A stretch of 64,000 nt of DNA. Source: Sideroxydans sp. Its GTDB lineage: Bacteria > Pseudomonadota > Gammaproteobacteria > Burkholderiales > Gallionellaceae. Under the pieces are notes generated by a model. That model was given only the letters and a program-made list of their open reading frames with translations. It did not search any database and was not told the origin of the DNA. The position numbers were made by a program, and so were the translations under genes. The stretch spans positions 45,743-109,742 of the forward strand of contig DAIDAG010000044.1 in NCBI GenBank assembly GCA_027310725.1, written 5' to 3'. This document shows, in pieces, positions 54,325 through 64,000 of this stretch (position 1 is its first letter; each line of letters opens with the position of its first letter).

Positions 54325-55278
54325 ATGTCAGAAGAAAACAACAACTGGGAACGCGGCGTACTGGAAAAACTGGCGTTATCCGCCGTTCAGGAGCAGCGCC
54401 GTGCCCGGCACTGGGGAATCTTCTTCAAGGTGCTTGGTTTCGGATATCTGTTCTTCATACTCTTTTTGGTCATGGGATGGATGGGCGACAAGGTTGACGG
54501 TTCTCTGTCAGGCAAGCATACGGCTCTGATTGAACTGACCGGTGTCATTTCAGCCGACAGCAATGCGAATGCAGACAACCTGATCGGCAGTTTGCAGGAT
54601 GCATACAAGGACAAAAACACCGCAGCCGTGATTCTGCGTTGCAACAGTCCCGGCGGCAGTCCGGTACAGGCCGGGTTGGTGAATGACGAGATGCGCCGTC
54701 TGCGCGCCCTGCATCCGGATATTCCTTTGTATGTGGTGGTGGAAGACATGTGTGCCTCCGGCGGCTATTACATCGCTGCTGCGGCCGACAAGATCTACGT
54801 CAACAAGGCCAGTATCGTCGGTTCCATCGGGGTGCTGATGGATGGTTTTGGATTCACCGGCACCATGCAGAAGCTGGGTGTGGAGCGCCGCCTGATGACC
54901 GCGGGCAAGAACAAGGGGTTCATGGATCCGTTTTCGCCGCTCAATCCCAAACAGGAAGAATTCACCAGGAATATGCTGGAAGACATACACCAGCAATTCA
55001 TCGACGTGGTGAAGCAAGGGCGCGGAAAGCGCCTGAAAGAGACCGAGGATACATTCAGCGGCTTGTTCTGGACGGGCGACAAGGCCGTTCAGATGGGCCT
55101 GGCCGATGATATCGGCAGTGTGGACTCGGTGGCACGCGACGTGATCAAAGTGGAGAACGTCGTGGACTTCACCACGCATGAAGGTCTTGCAGACCGCCTG
55201 GCCAAGAAGTTCGGCGCCGGAGTGGCGAGCATGTTCCCCGGCTTCGGTGCCCAGGTCGGCGGTGTAACGCTACGCTGA
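54325..55278 (+). CDS. sppA: Signal peptide peptidase SppA, short form (S49 family)
   Basis: A 317-aa inner-membrane serine protease that degrades cleaved signal peptides. One membrane helix lies at ~33-50 (VLGFGYLFFILFLVMGW). The catalytic Ser is in VEDMCASGGYYIAAAAD and the Lys general base in MTAGKNKGFMDPF. The single-domain length matches the short bacterial form rather than the 67-kDa E. coli enzyme. AAGGAG lies 11 bases upstream. The convergent DUF255 gene ends 54 bases after it, in repeat B4. Confidence 0.92.
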   Translation: MSEENNNWERGVLEKLALSAVQEQRRARHWGIFFKVLGFGYLFFILFLVMGWMGDKVDGSLSGKHTALIELTGVISADSNANADNLIGSLQDAYKDKNTAAVILRCNSPGGSPVQAGLVNDEMRRLRALHPDIPLYVVVEDMCASGGYYIAAAADKIYVNKASIVGSIGVLMDGFGFTGTMQKLGVERRLMTAGKNKGFMDPFSPLNPKQEEFTRNMLEDIHQQFIDVVKQGRGKRLKETEDTFSGLFWTGDKAVQMGLADDIGSVDSVARDVIKVENVVDFTTHEGLADRLAKKFGAGVASMFPGFGAQVGGVTLR

Positions 55279-55280
55279 TG

Positions 55281-55332
55281 AAGCGACTAGCCATCCCACT
55301 GAGCAACCAGAGAACGGTTGACTAGTGGTTGG

Positions 55333-55336
<4 letters not shown>
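55281..55336 (-). repeat. Repeat B, copy B4, at the sppA/DUF255 junction
   Basis: On the minus strand it reads ATAACCAACCACTAG, an inner hairpin CAACC/GGTTG, then CAGTGGGATGGCTAGTCG. CCACT pairs with AGTGG. The TAA of ATAACC is the stop codon of the DUF255 gene. Confidence 0.75.
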
Positions 55337-57500
<2,164 letters not shown>

Positions 57501-57501
<1 letters not shown>

Positions 57502-58109
57502 CAGCGCAGTAGGGGCAATAACGATTTCAGGATGTGACGCATGATACGCGGTTGCGCTTCTGCATTCGGATGCAGGTTGTCGGCCTGAAACTGCTCCGGC
57601 GGAATATCTTTCAGCATGAAAGGAACAAGAGCGATGTCGTGCTTCCTTGACAGTCTGGGGTAGAGTGCACGGAATTGCCTGGTGTAGTCCAGGCCGTAGT
57701 TGGGCGGCAACTGGAGGCCAAGCAGCAATATCCTGGCATGCGCTTGCTGCACCTGTTCAATGATGCTGTCCAGGTTCTTTTCCATCTCTGCGATGGTGCC
57801 GCCTCGCAGCCCGTCGTTCGCCCCCAATTCCAGGATCACCAGGACGGGATGATGTTCCTGCATGGCCTTGCCGATGCGGCGCAGGCCGCCAGAGGTCGTT
57901 TCGCCGCTGATGCTGGCATTCACGACCTCGAACTGCGGGTGGCTTTTTTTCAGCTCGATCTGCAATAAATTCACCCATGAATCGTCTCGTGCTATACCGT
58001 ACCCGGCTGATAAACTGTCGCCGAACACCAGGATGTTCTTCGCGGCCTGCGCGCAGGCGGGCAGCACCAGTGCGGCGACAAGCAATGCGATTTTAAGAAA
58101 GGTCTTCAT
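57501..58109 (-). CDS. tesA: Secreted SGNH esterase TesA-like (thioesterase I / arylesterase)
   Basis: A ~202-aa periplasmic SGNH hydrolase. Start at MKTFLKIALLVAALVLPACA gives a signal peptide ending AQA; an upstream in-frame ATG at 58142 would lie inside ybbA. The blocks are FGDSLSAGYGI (Ser), ELGANDGLRGG (Gly/Asn), and DNLHPNAEAQ (Asp/His). It is divergent to ybbA, the same arrangement as E. coli tesA-ybbA-ybbP. Both start codons overlap in a single CATG. Confidence 0.93.
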
Positions 58110-58776
58110 GGCGTCGATTGTGCAAGCAGTAGGTCTCACCAAGCAAGTGTTAAGTGGCGATCAGCCGCTCGTTATCCTGCACGACGTCAGTTTCGAGGTG
58201 GAAACGGGTGAGAGCCTCGCGATTGTCGGCGCATCGGGTTCGGGCAAATCCACCTTGCTCGGTCTTCTGGCCGGACTGGATGTCCCGACCAGCGGCAAGG
58301 TATTGCTGCATGGTACCGATCTGTTCGAGATGGATGAGGATGGACGTGCGAGATTACGCGGCGAACTGGCGGGTTTCGTGTTCCAGTCCTTCCAGTTGCT
58401 GCCCGCGCTGAATGCGCTGGAGAACGTGATGCTGCCGCTGGAACTGGCCGGTGCAAAAGACGCGCGTCGCCGTGCCGAGATATCGTTGCAGCAGGTTGGC
58501 TTGAGCGCACGCGCCCACCACCTCCCCAAACATCTCTCCGGCGGAGAACAGCAGCGCGTGGCGCTGGCGCGCGCTTTCGTCACCCAGCCCAAAATACTTT
58601 TTGCCGACGAACCCACCGGCAACCTCGACGCGGCCACCGGTAGTCAAGTCATCGAACTGATGCTGGAGCTTAATCGTGTGCAGGGCACGACGCTGATTCT
58701 GGTCACGCACGACGAAGCGTTGGCGCGGCGTTGCGGGAAGCAGTTGAGGCTGGCTGCGGGGAGGGTGGCGCAGTGA
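58108..58776 (+). CDS. ybbA: ABC transporter ATP-binding protein YbbA
   Basis: A 222-aa ABC ATPase. ATG at 58108 gives MASIVQAVGLTKQVLSG. Walker A is GASGSGKSTLLG, the signature LSGGEQQRVALARAF, Walker B ILFADEPTGNLD, and the H-loop LVTHDEAL. Family members of the LolD/MacB type pair with an FtsX-like permease, here YbbP directly downstream with a GTGA overlap. The ribosome site (AAGAAAGG) lies inside the divergent tesA coding region. Confidence 0.93.
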   Translation: MASIVQAVGLTKQVLSGDQPLVILHDVSFEVETGESLAIVGASGSGKSTLLGLLAGLDVPTSGKVLLHGTDLFEMDEDGRARLRGELAGFVFQSFQLLPALNALENVMLPLELAGAKDARRRAEISLQQVGLSARAHHLPKHLSGGEQQRVALARAFVTQPKILFADEPTGNLDAATGSQVIELMLELNRVQGTTLILVTHDEALARRCGKQLRLAAGRVAQ

Positions 58777-61247
58777 GCCTCCTTCGCCTATCCCTCAACC
58801 TCCTGCGCCGCGACTGGCGCGCCGGGGAGTGGCGCGTATTGTTGCTGGCGCTGGTGTTGGCGGTGGGCAGCCTGGCCACCGTGGGCCTGTTCGCCGACCG
58901 TGTGAGGCAGGCGCTGCAGCAGCAGGCCCAGAACCTGATCGGTGCCGATCTGCGCATCACCTCGACGCGGCCGTTTCCCCCCGAATATCGCGAAATGGCG
59001 CAGAAGCGCGGCTTGCGAGTGTTGGAGAGTCGTACATTCCCCAGCATGGTGTCGCACCGCGATCAAGTGTTGTTGAGCGAGATACAGTCTGTGGAGCCGG
59101 GTTATCCGCTACGCGGCAAGATCGAGATCGACGATGGCACGGCGCATGTGGCGCAGGCGATCCCGGCACGCGGCACGGTTTGGATGGATGAACGATTGCT
59201 GCGCCGTCTCGATATGAAAATCGGGGAGGAAGCGGGGATCGGCTCACTGCGTTTTATGGTGACGGCGCGCATCGTGAAGGACATCGACCAGTCCATCGGT
59301 TTCGCCAGTTTTGCGCCTCGCGCGTTGATGAACGACGCCGACCTGGCTTCTACTGGCCTGCTGCAGGAAGGCAGCCGCATCTCATATCGGCTGATGATTG
59401 CGGGAGAGGCGAAGCAGGTGATTGCGCTGCGCGCAGCACTTCAAGACAAACTTTCCGGCAATGAAAAGATGGAAGACGTGCGCGATGCGCGCCCCGAGAT
59501 ACGCACGGCGCTGGAACGTGCCGAGCATTTCCTTGGCCTAGCCGCATTGACTGCTGCCATTCTGGCAGGCGCTGCGATGGCGCTGGCGGCGCGGCGCTTT
59601 GTGCTGCGCCATCTGGACGGCTGCGCGGTGATGCGTTGCCTCGGTGCCCAGCAAGGGCAGGTGCTGTGGCTGTTCCTGTATCAATTCATCCTGCTTGGCG
59701 TGGTCTCGGTGCTTCTCGGCGGTTTGATGGGCTATGTCACGCAAGCGGGGTTGGTCGAGAGCATCCCTTCCATGCGCGAGGCAGGCTTGCCGCAACCCGG
59801 CGTGCTGCCGCTGCTCAAGGCTGCAGTCAGCGGCTTTGCTTTGTTGCTCGGTTTCGCCTTCCTGCCCCTGCTGCAATTGCGCAAGGTATCGCCGCTGCGC
59901 GTGCTGCGCCGCGAGATGGATTCACCGGAAGCCAGCGGCTGGCTGATTTATGGCCTTGCGTTGTTGGTGTTGGCAGGACTGTTCTTGTGGCATGCGGGCT
60001 CGCTGAAACTGGGTTTGGCGGTATTGGGAGGTTTGCTGGCGGGGCTGCTGGTGTTCGGCGGACTGGCCTGGGTGCTGCTTCATGGTTTGGCGCGCAATGC
60101 ATATTTCTTTCAATCGCATTGGCGGCATGCATTCAACAACCTCGCGCGGCACGGACGCAGTGCGGCGATACAGGTGGTGGCATTGAGTCTGGGCGGCATG
60201 GCCTTGCTGGTGCTGACTATGGTGCGCGCCGATTTGATGGAAAGCTGGCAGGGCAAGCTGCCGCCGGATACGCCGAACCGCTTTGTGGTGAACATTCAGC
60301 CCGACCAGATCCAGCCGGTGCAGGATTTCTTTGTCCACCGGGCGTTGCCGATACCTGAGTTGCAGCCCATGGTGCGCGGCAGGCTGATCGCCATCAACGA
60401 CCGCACGATCAATGGCAACAGCTACCCCGATCCGCGTGCCCAGGCACTGGTGGATCGCGAGTTCAATCTCTCCTACATGGAACGGTTGCCGGCCTGGAAC
60501 GAACTGGTGAGCGGGAAGTGGTGGACCGAGAGGAGGAATGGGCAATTGTCGGTGGAGGAAGGCATCGCCAAGACGCTGGGCATCCGTCTCGGGGACATGC
60601 TCACCTATGATGTGGCCGGTAGCACATTTACCGCGAAAGTCACCAGCCTGCGCAAGGTGCAATGGGATTCGATGAAGGTGAATTTCTTCGTCATCGCCAC
60701 GCCGGAGCTACTCAGGGATTTTTCGGCCAGCTACCTGGGCAGTTTCTACCTGCCGCCGGACAAGGTGCGCGCGGGCGACGAGTTGTCACGCGAATTCCCC
60801 AACTTGCTGCTGGTCGACACCGGCGCGGTGATCGCCCAGGTGCGCAACATCATGGATCAGATCGCACAGACGGTAAGCGCGGTGTTCCTGTTCACGTTGC
60901 TCTCCGGCCTTGCAGTATTGTATGCCGCATTGCTTGCTACCCAGGACGAGCGCAGCCATGAGGCGGCTATCCTGCGCACGCTGGGGGCTGACAGCCGCTA
61001 TCTGAGGCGTTTGCACTTGTCCGAGTTCGCCGTGCTGGGCGGTTTGAGCGGCCTGTTCGCGGCGGCGGGCGCGGTGCTGCTCGGCTGGGTGCTGGCGCGT
61101 TTCGTACTGGATATCCCTTACCGGACAGATGTTTCCATCTGGTTCATCGGTGCCGGCGGCGGCATGGCGGTGGTGATGCTGGCCGGGTGGCTAGCGACCC
61201 GGCGGCTGGTTTTACGCCCGCCGTTACGCATTCTCGCGGCGGATTAA
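58773..61247 (+). CDS. ybbP: FtsX-like permease YbbP
   Basis: An 824-aa permease of the MacB/FtsX superfamily. GTG at 58773 overlaps the ybbA stop (GTGA) and has GGGGAGGGTG upstream. A first membrane helix (VLLLALVLAVGSLATVGLFA) precedes a large periplasmic domain. Two four-helix FtsX-type blocks lie at about 260-420 and 690-820. In E. coli the ybbAP system is linked to export of lipids or other hydrophobic molecules. No substrate can be assigned from sequence. Confidence 0.9.
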   Translation: MSLLRLSLNLLRRDWRAGEWRVLLLALVLAVGSLATVGLFADRVRQALQQQAQNLIGADLRITSTRPFPPEYREMAQKRGLRVLESRTFPSMVSHRDQVLLSEIQSVEPGYPLRGKIEIDDGTAHVAQAIPARGTVWMDERLLRRLDMKIGEEAGIGSLRFMVTARIVKDIDQSIGFASFAPRALMNDADLASTGLLQEGSRISYRLMIAGEAKQVIALRAALQDKLSGNEKMEDVRDARPEIRTALERAEHFLGLAALTAAILAGAAMALAARRFVLRHLDGCAVMRCLGAQQGQVLWLFLYQFILLGVVSVLLGGLMGYVTQAGLVESIPSMREAGLPQPGVLPLLKAAVSGFALLLGFAFLPLLQLRKVSPLRVLRREMDSPEASGWLIYGLALLVLAGLFLWHAGSLKLGLAVLGGLLAGLLVFGGLAWVLLHGLARNAYFFQSHWRHAFNNLARHGRSAAIQVVALSLGGMALLVLTMVRADLMESWQGKLPPDTPNRFVVNIQPDQIQPVQDFFVHRALPIPELQPMVRGRLIAINDRTINGNSYPDPRAQALVDREFNLSYMERLPAWNELVSGKWWTERRNGQLSVEEGIAKTLGIRLGDMLTYDVAGSTFTAKVTSLRKVQWDSMKVNFFVIATPELLRDFSASYLGSFYLPPDKVRAGDELSREFPNLLLVDTGAVIAQVRNIMDQIAQTVSAVFLFTLLSGLAVLYAALLATQDERSHEAAILRTLGADSRYLRRLHLSEFAVLGGLSGLFAAAGAVLLGWVLARFVLDIPYRTDVSIWFIGAGGGMAVVMLAGWLATRRLVLRPPLRILAAD

Positions 61248-61259
61248 TGGCTTAGCGCT

Positions 61260-61287
61260 TGACGCGGCGCTGAATATCCCTATAATG
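61260..61287 (+). promoter_or_regulatory. Sigma70-type promoter of the rpsF operon
   Basis: TTGACG (61260-61265) and TATAAT (61282-61287) with a 16-base spacer, a near-consensus promoter. The predicted start is about 61294, followed by a GC-rich segment. Confidence 0.85.
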
Positions 61288-61293
61288 CGCCCC

Positions 61294-61369
61294 TCCCTGA
61301 AAAAGGGAGTTTTTGACCTTGCTCCACCGTCCATTAATGTCGGGGGGCTTTAATCCACAAGGAGATGTA
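61294..61369 (+). promoter_or_regulatory. rpsF leader with early hairpin and S6:S18-like region
   Basis: Just after the predicted start, CTCCC-TGAAAAA-GGGAG-TTTTT (61294-61315) forms a terminator-like stem loop. Further on, CCACCGTCCATTAATGTCGG resembles the CCG-containing S6:S18 autoregulatory leader known upstream of rpsF in many bacteria. AAGGAGATG precedes the start codon. The exact fold is inferred. Confidence 0.5.
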
Positions 61370-61759
61370 ATGCGACACTACGAAATCGTATTTATCGTGC
61401 ATCCCGATCAGAGCGAGCAAGTGCCCGCGATGGTCGAGCGTTATCGCACACTGGTGACCAGCAAGAACGGTCATATCCACCGTCTGGAAGACTGGGGCCG
61501 CCGCCAGCTGGCTTACCCGATCCAGAAGATCCACAAAGCACATTACGTGCTGATGAACATTGAAGTCGACCAGCCCACGCTGGACGAACTGGAACACGCA
61601 TTCAAGTTCAACGACGCCGTGTTGCGCCATCTGACCATCAAGACCAAGGCTGCAGTCGTTACGCCTTCCGCCATGATGAAGGAAGAGAAGTCGCGTTCGT
61701 TCAACAGCGATTCCGCAGCACCTGCGCCGGCAGCAGAAGCAGCAGCTCCGGCAGCGTAA
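61370..61759 (+). CDS. rpsF: 30S ribosomal protein S6
   Basis: A 129-aa ribosomal protein. ATG at 61370 has AAGGAGATG at good spacing and gives [17 protein letters not shown]. The S6 signature [20 protein letters not shown] is present, and the tail is acidic and Ala-rich. It is the first gene of rpsF-priB-rpsR-rplI and binds S18 on the small-subunit platform. Confidence 0.98.
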   Translation: MRHYEIVFIVHPDQSEQVPAMVERYRTLVTSKNGHIHRLEDWGRRQLAYPIQKIHKAHYVLMNIEVDQPTLDELEHAFKFNDAVLRHLTIKTKAAVVTPSAMMKEEKSRSFNSDSAAPAPAAEAAAPAA

Positions 61760-61765
61760 GAAGGA

Positions 61766-62062
61766 TTGAGCAGCAACCGTTGTGTGATTGAAGGGGAAGT
61801 GATCGAGTCGGAAGGCTTGAGATACACCCCGGCGGGATTGGCGAGAGTGGCGTTCAAATTGCGTCACACCTCGATGCAGCAGGAAGCAGGGATGCAACGC
61901 CAGGTTCAGTGTGATGTTCCGGCACTGGCACTGGGCGAAGCGGCACAGCAAGTCAGCCGTTTGCAACCCGGTCAGATGGTGAAAGCCGAAGGTTTCCTTG
62001 CACAGCGCAGCCTGAAGATCGCACAACTGGTTTTGCACATTGATAACGTTACATTGAGATAG
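61766..62062 (+). CDS. priB: Primosomal replication protein N (PriB)
   Basis: A 98-aa OB-fold protein that binds single-stranded DNA and bridges PriA and DnaT/DnaB at restarted forks. TTG at 61766 gives (M)[11 protein letters not shown], matching PriB start position, although AGAAGGA is almost adjacent to it. [18 protein letters not shown] is the diagnostic stretch. Its position between rpsF and rpsR is characteristic of beta- and gammaproteobacteria. Confidence 0.92.
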   Translation: MSSNRCVIEGEVIESEGLRYTPAGLARVAFKLRHTSMQQEAGMQRQVQCDVPALALGEAAQQVSRLQPGQMVKAEGFLAQRSLKIAQLVLHIDNVTLR

Positions 62063-62073
62063 AGGAGCACAAC

Positions 62074-62343
62074 ATGGCTCGTGTATTTAAAAAGAAAGAT
62101 GACAAGAAGAACAGTGCTTCGCGTCAATTGTTCAAGCGCCGCAAGTTCTGCCGTTTCACCGCCGAGAAGATCGCGGAAGTGGACTACAAGGATCTCAACA
62201 TCCTGAAGGAAATGGTCTCCGAGAACGGCAAGCTGATCCCGGCACGTATTACCGGTACCAAGACGCGCTTCCAGCGTCAGCTGAGCGTGGCCGTGAAACG
62301 CGCGCGCTTCCTGGCGTTGCTGCCCTACACTGATTTGCACTAA
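62074..62343 (+). CDS. rpsR: 30S ribosomal protein S18
   Basis: An 89-aa ribosomal protein. The signature [21 protein letters not shown] and the basic C-terminal [20 protein letters not shown] are typical. The N-terminal charged extension ([11 protein letters not shown]) is slightly longer than in E. coli, as often in betaproteobacteria. GAGGAG precedes the ATG. Partner of S6 encoded upstream. Confidence 0.98.
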   Translation: MARVFKKKDDKKNSASRQLFKRRKFCRFTAEKIAEVDYKDLNILKEMVSENGKLIPARITGTKTRFQRQLSVAVKRARFLALLPYTDLH

Positions 62344-62353
62344 GGAGTAGATC

Positions 62354-62803
62354 ATGCAAGTGATTCTGATGGAGAAAGTGATCAACCTCGGCCAGTTGGG
62401 CGATGTGGTCAAAGTAAAGAACGGTTTCGCGCGTAACTTCCTCATCCCGCAGGGCAAAGCCAAGCGTGCGACGGAAAACAACGTGGCGGATTTCGCTGCA
62501 CGCCGCGCCGAACTGGAAGCGGCTGAAGCAGCCAAACTGGCCGATGCACAGGCTCGCGGCGCCAAGCTGGAAGGCTTGACCGTGCAGATCGTGCAAAAGG
62601 CAGGTGTGGACGGCAAGCTGTTCGGTTCCGTGACCAATGCGGACATCGCGGTAGCGCTGGAAGCGCAAGGCCACAAGGTCGAAAAGAGCCAGGTACGTAT
62701 GGCTACCGGTCACCTGAAGCAGATCGGCGATCATCCGGTCAGCATCTCGCTGCATCCGGACGTGGTTGCAAACGTGACAGTGACAGTGGTGGGCGAGCAG
62801 TAA
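62354..62803 (+). CDS. rplI: 50S ribosomal protein L9
   Basis: A 149-aa two-domain ribosomal protein. The N-terminal domain contains [27 protein letters not shown], followed by a long connecting helix and the C-terminal domain ([21 protein letters not shown]). AAGGAG precedes the start. It is the last gene of the operon and is followed by a clear terminator. Confidence 0.98.
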   Translation: MQVILMEKVINLGQLGDVVKVKNGFARNFLIPQGKAKRATENNVADFAARRAELEAAEAAKLADAQARGAKLEGLTVQIVQKAGVDGKLFGSVTNADIAVALEAQGHKVEKSQVRMATGHLKQIGDHPVSISLHPDVVANVTVTVVGEQ

Positions 62804-62829
62804 TCCAGCGTTGTCATGCGGTTATGAAA

Positions 62830-62853
62830 AAGGGCTGGGAACAGCCCTTTTTT
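62830..62853 (+). terminator. Rho-independent terminator of the rpsF operon
   Basis: AAGGGCTG (62830-62837) pairs perfectly with CAGCCCTT (62842-62849) around a 4-base loop and runs into TTTTTT. It separates rplI from dnaB. Confidence 0.93.
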
Positions 62854-62901
62854 GTTGTCTGAAAAGTGTAGAATCACCCTCCCGAAATTTGCGGTTACTC
62901 C

Positions 62902-64000
62902 ATGCAAAATTTTTCCGTTCCCGTTGCAGATTCCCAGCTCGAATCCTTGAAGCTTCCCCCGCATTCCGTCGAGGCGGAACAGTCGGTGCTGGGCGGCATC
63001 CTGCTGGATACCAGTGCGTGGGACAAGGTTGCCGATCTGTTGAGCGAGAGCGATTTCTACCGCAACGAGCACCGCCTGATATGGCGTCACATCGGGCGCC
63101 TGACCGAACGTGCCCAGCCGGTTGACGTCATCACGGTGGCGGAATCACTGGAGAGCAATGCCGAACTTGAGAAAGCGGGCGGTCTGGTGTATCTGGGCAC
63201 ACTGGCACAGAACGTGCCTTCTGCAGCCAACATCCGCCGTTATGCCGAGATCGTGCGCGAGCGCGCCATCATGCGCAAGCTGGTGGAAGTGGGCAGCGAG
63301 ATCGCGACCAGCGCCTACAATCCGGGGGGGCGCTCGGCGGGACAGTTGCTGGATGAGGCAGAAAGCCGCGTGCTTGAGATCAATGAAGAGGGCGAGCGCG
63401 GCAGCCAGGGCTTTGTTGCGATGCCGCCGCTGTTGACCCAGGTGGTGGAGCGCATCGAGACGCTGTATGGACGGGACAACGCCAGCGACGTGACCGGTAC
63501 GGCGACCGGCTTTACCGATCTGGATCGCATGACTTCCGGTCTGCAGCCCGGAGATCTGGTCATCGTCGCGGGGCGCCCCAGTATGGGCAAGACCGCGTTC
63601 TCCATCAACATCGGGGAGAATGTGGCTTTGGAAGGCAAGCCGGTAGCGATCTTCAGTATGGAAATGGGAGGCGCGCAACTTGCGATGCGTATGATCGGCT
63701 CGGTGGGGCGGCTTAATCAGCACACCTTGCGTACCGGCAAGCTGGAAGACGAAGACTGGTCGCGCATGACCCATGCCCTGGGCCTGCTTAACGACGCGCC
63801 GATCTTTATCGACGAGACTCCCGGCCTGAACGCGCTGGAATTACGTTCCCGCGCGCGCAGGCTGCACCGGCAGAATAACGGCCTCGGCCTGGTGATTATC
63901 GACTATATCCAGCTCATGTCGTCGCCTTCCGGCAAGGCGAGCGAGAACCGCGCGACCGAGATTTCAGAGATATCCCGCTCGCTCAAATCCCTGGCCAAGG
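62902..64000 (+). CDS. dnaB: Replicative DNA helicase DnaB, N-terminal part
   Basis: The frame is open to the window end (~366 residues visible). ATG at 62902 gives MQNFSVPVADSQLESLKLPP. The N-terminal helical domain (SVEAEQSVLGGILLD) and the RecA-like helicase core are seen: Walker A GRPSMGKTAFS, a second motif GKPVAIFSMEMGG, and VIIDYIQLM (Walker B). It lies in its usual place after the rpsF-rplI operon, behind a terminator, with a weak TAGAAT box at 62869. The C-terminal third is outside the window. Confidence 0.97.
   Translation, partial: MQNFSVPVADSQLESLKLPPHSVEAEQSVLGGILLDTSAWDKVADLLSESDFYRNEHRLIWRHIGRLTERAQPVDVITVAESLESNAELEKAGGLVYLGTLAQNVPSAANIRRYAEIVRERAIMRKLVEVGSEIATSAYNPGGRSAGQLLDEAESRVLEINEEGERGSQGFVAMPPLLTQVVERIETLYGRDNASDVTGTATGFTDLDRMTSGLQPGDLVIVAGRPSMGKTAFSINIGENVALEGKPVAIFSMEMGGAQLAMRMIGSVGRLNQHTLRTGKLEDEDWSRMTHALGLLNDAPIFIDETPGLNALELRSRARRLHRQNNGLGLVIIDYIQLMSSPSGKASENRATEISEISRSLKSLAK

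Overview
The window looks like a chromosomal segment of a betaproteobacterium, possibly of the Nitrosomonadales/Gallionellaceae type. The taxonomic guess rests on gene order and protein character (priB between rpsF and rpsR, rne next to rluC with a HAD phosphatase and sppA nearby, a complete System I ccmABCDEFGHI operon, many c-di-GMP and PAS proteins) and not on a database search. Nearly all of it is densely packed single-copy housekeeping DNA, interrupted by small accessory patches and short structured repeats.

Layout. 1-4.8 kb: the 3' end of smc, a DUF4124 protein, an unknown protein, then guaB-guaA (GMP synthesis). 4.9-10.7 kb: a MASE1-PAS-PAS-GGDEF-EAL protein and a long alanine-rich coiled-coil protein with a C-terminal membrane anchor. 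10.9-18.4 kb: ccmABCDEFGHI, with repeat DNA wedged into the A/B and C/D junctions. 18.5-23.4 kb: small and regulatory genes (DUF1289, DUF1345, FecR domain, a 62-aa orphan with its own promoter, GAF-GGDEF, CIA30) and an IS3/DUF1653 fossil. 23.5-26.8 kb: tRNA-Asn and a second coiled-coil protein, fused to an AsmA-like domain. 26.8-30.7 kb: an HDOD protein, an IscB RNA-guided nuclease with a highly structured upstream omega-RNA region, and an aspartate aminotransferase. 30.9-37.6 kb: DUF2461, dtd, a ROK kinase, a cytochrome c, a PrxQ-type peroxiredoxin, a possible defence or signalling protein, and uvrB. 37.7-45.3 kb: an accessory run of alpha/beta hydrolase, metallophosphoesterase, GMC oxidoreductase, hybrid histidine kinase and low-molecular-weight phosphatase. 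45.3-61.2 kb: a metalloprotease/propeller/barrel protein, rne, rluC, rlmM, a HAD phosphatase, sppA, a DUF255 thioredoxin-domain protein, tesA and ybbA-ybbP. 61.3-64 kb: rpsF-priB-rpsR-rplI, then the start of dnaB.

The two most interesting things are these. (1) An apparently intact IscB (all RuvC and HNH residues present) with no tnpA. Its predicted guide lies over the last codons of the aminotransferase gene, and its right-end hairpin is translated as part of the IscB C-terminus. (2) Several families of short structured repeats, called A, B, C and D here, that sit at gene junctions and also inside genes in frame. Family B has four copies. Its outer stem shows a compensatory base-pair change (CGACT/AGTCG versus CCACT/AGTGG), and its inner hairpin is a different self-complementary sequence in each copy. 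Copies of these repeats lengthen or terminate the DUF255 protein, the propeller protease, RlmM, Dtd and the GMC oxidoreductase.
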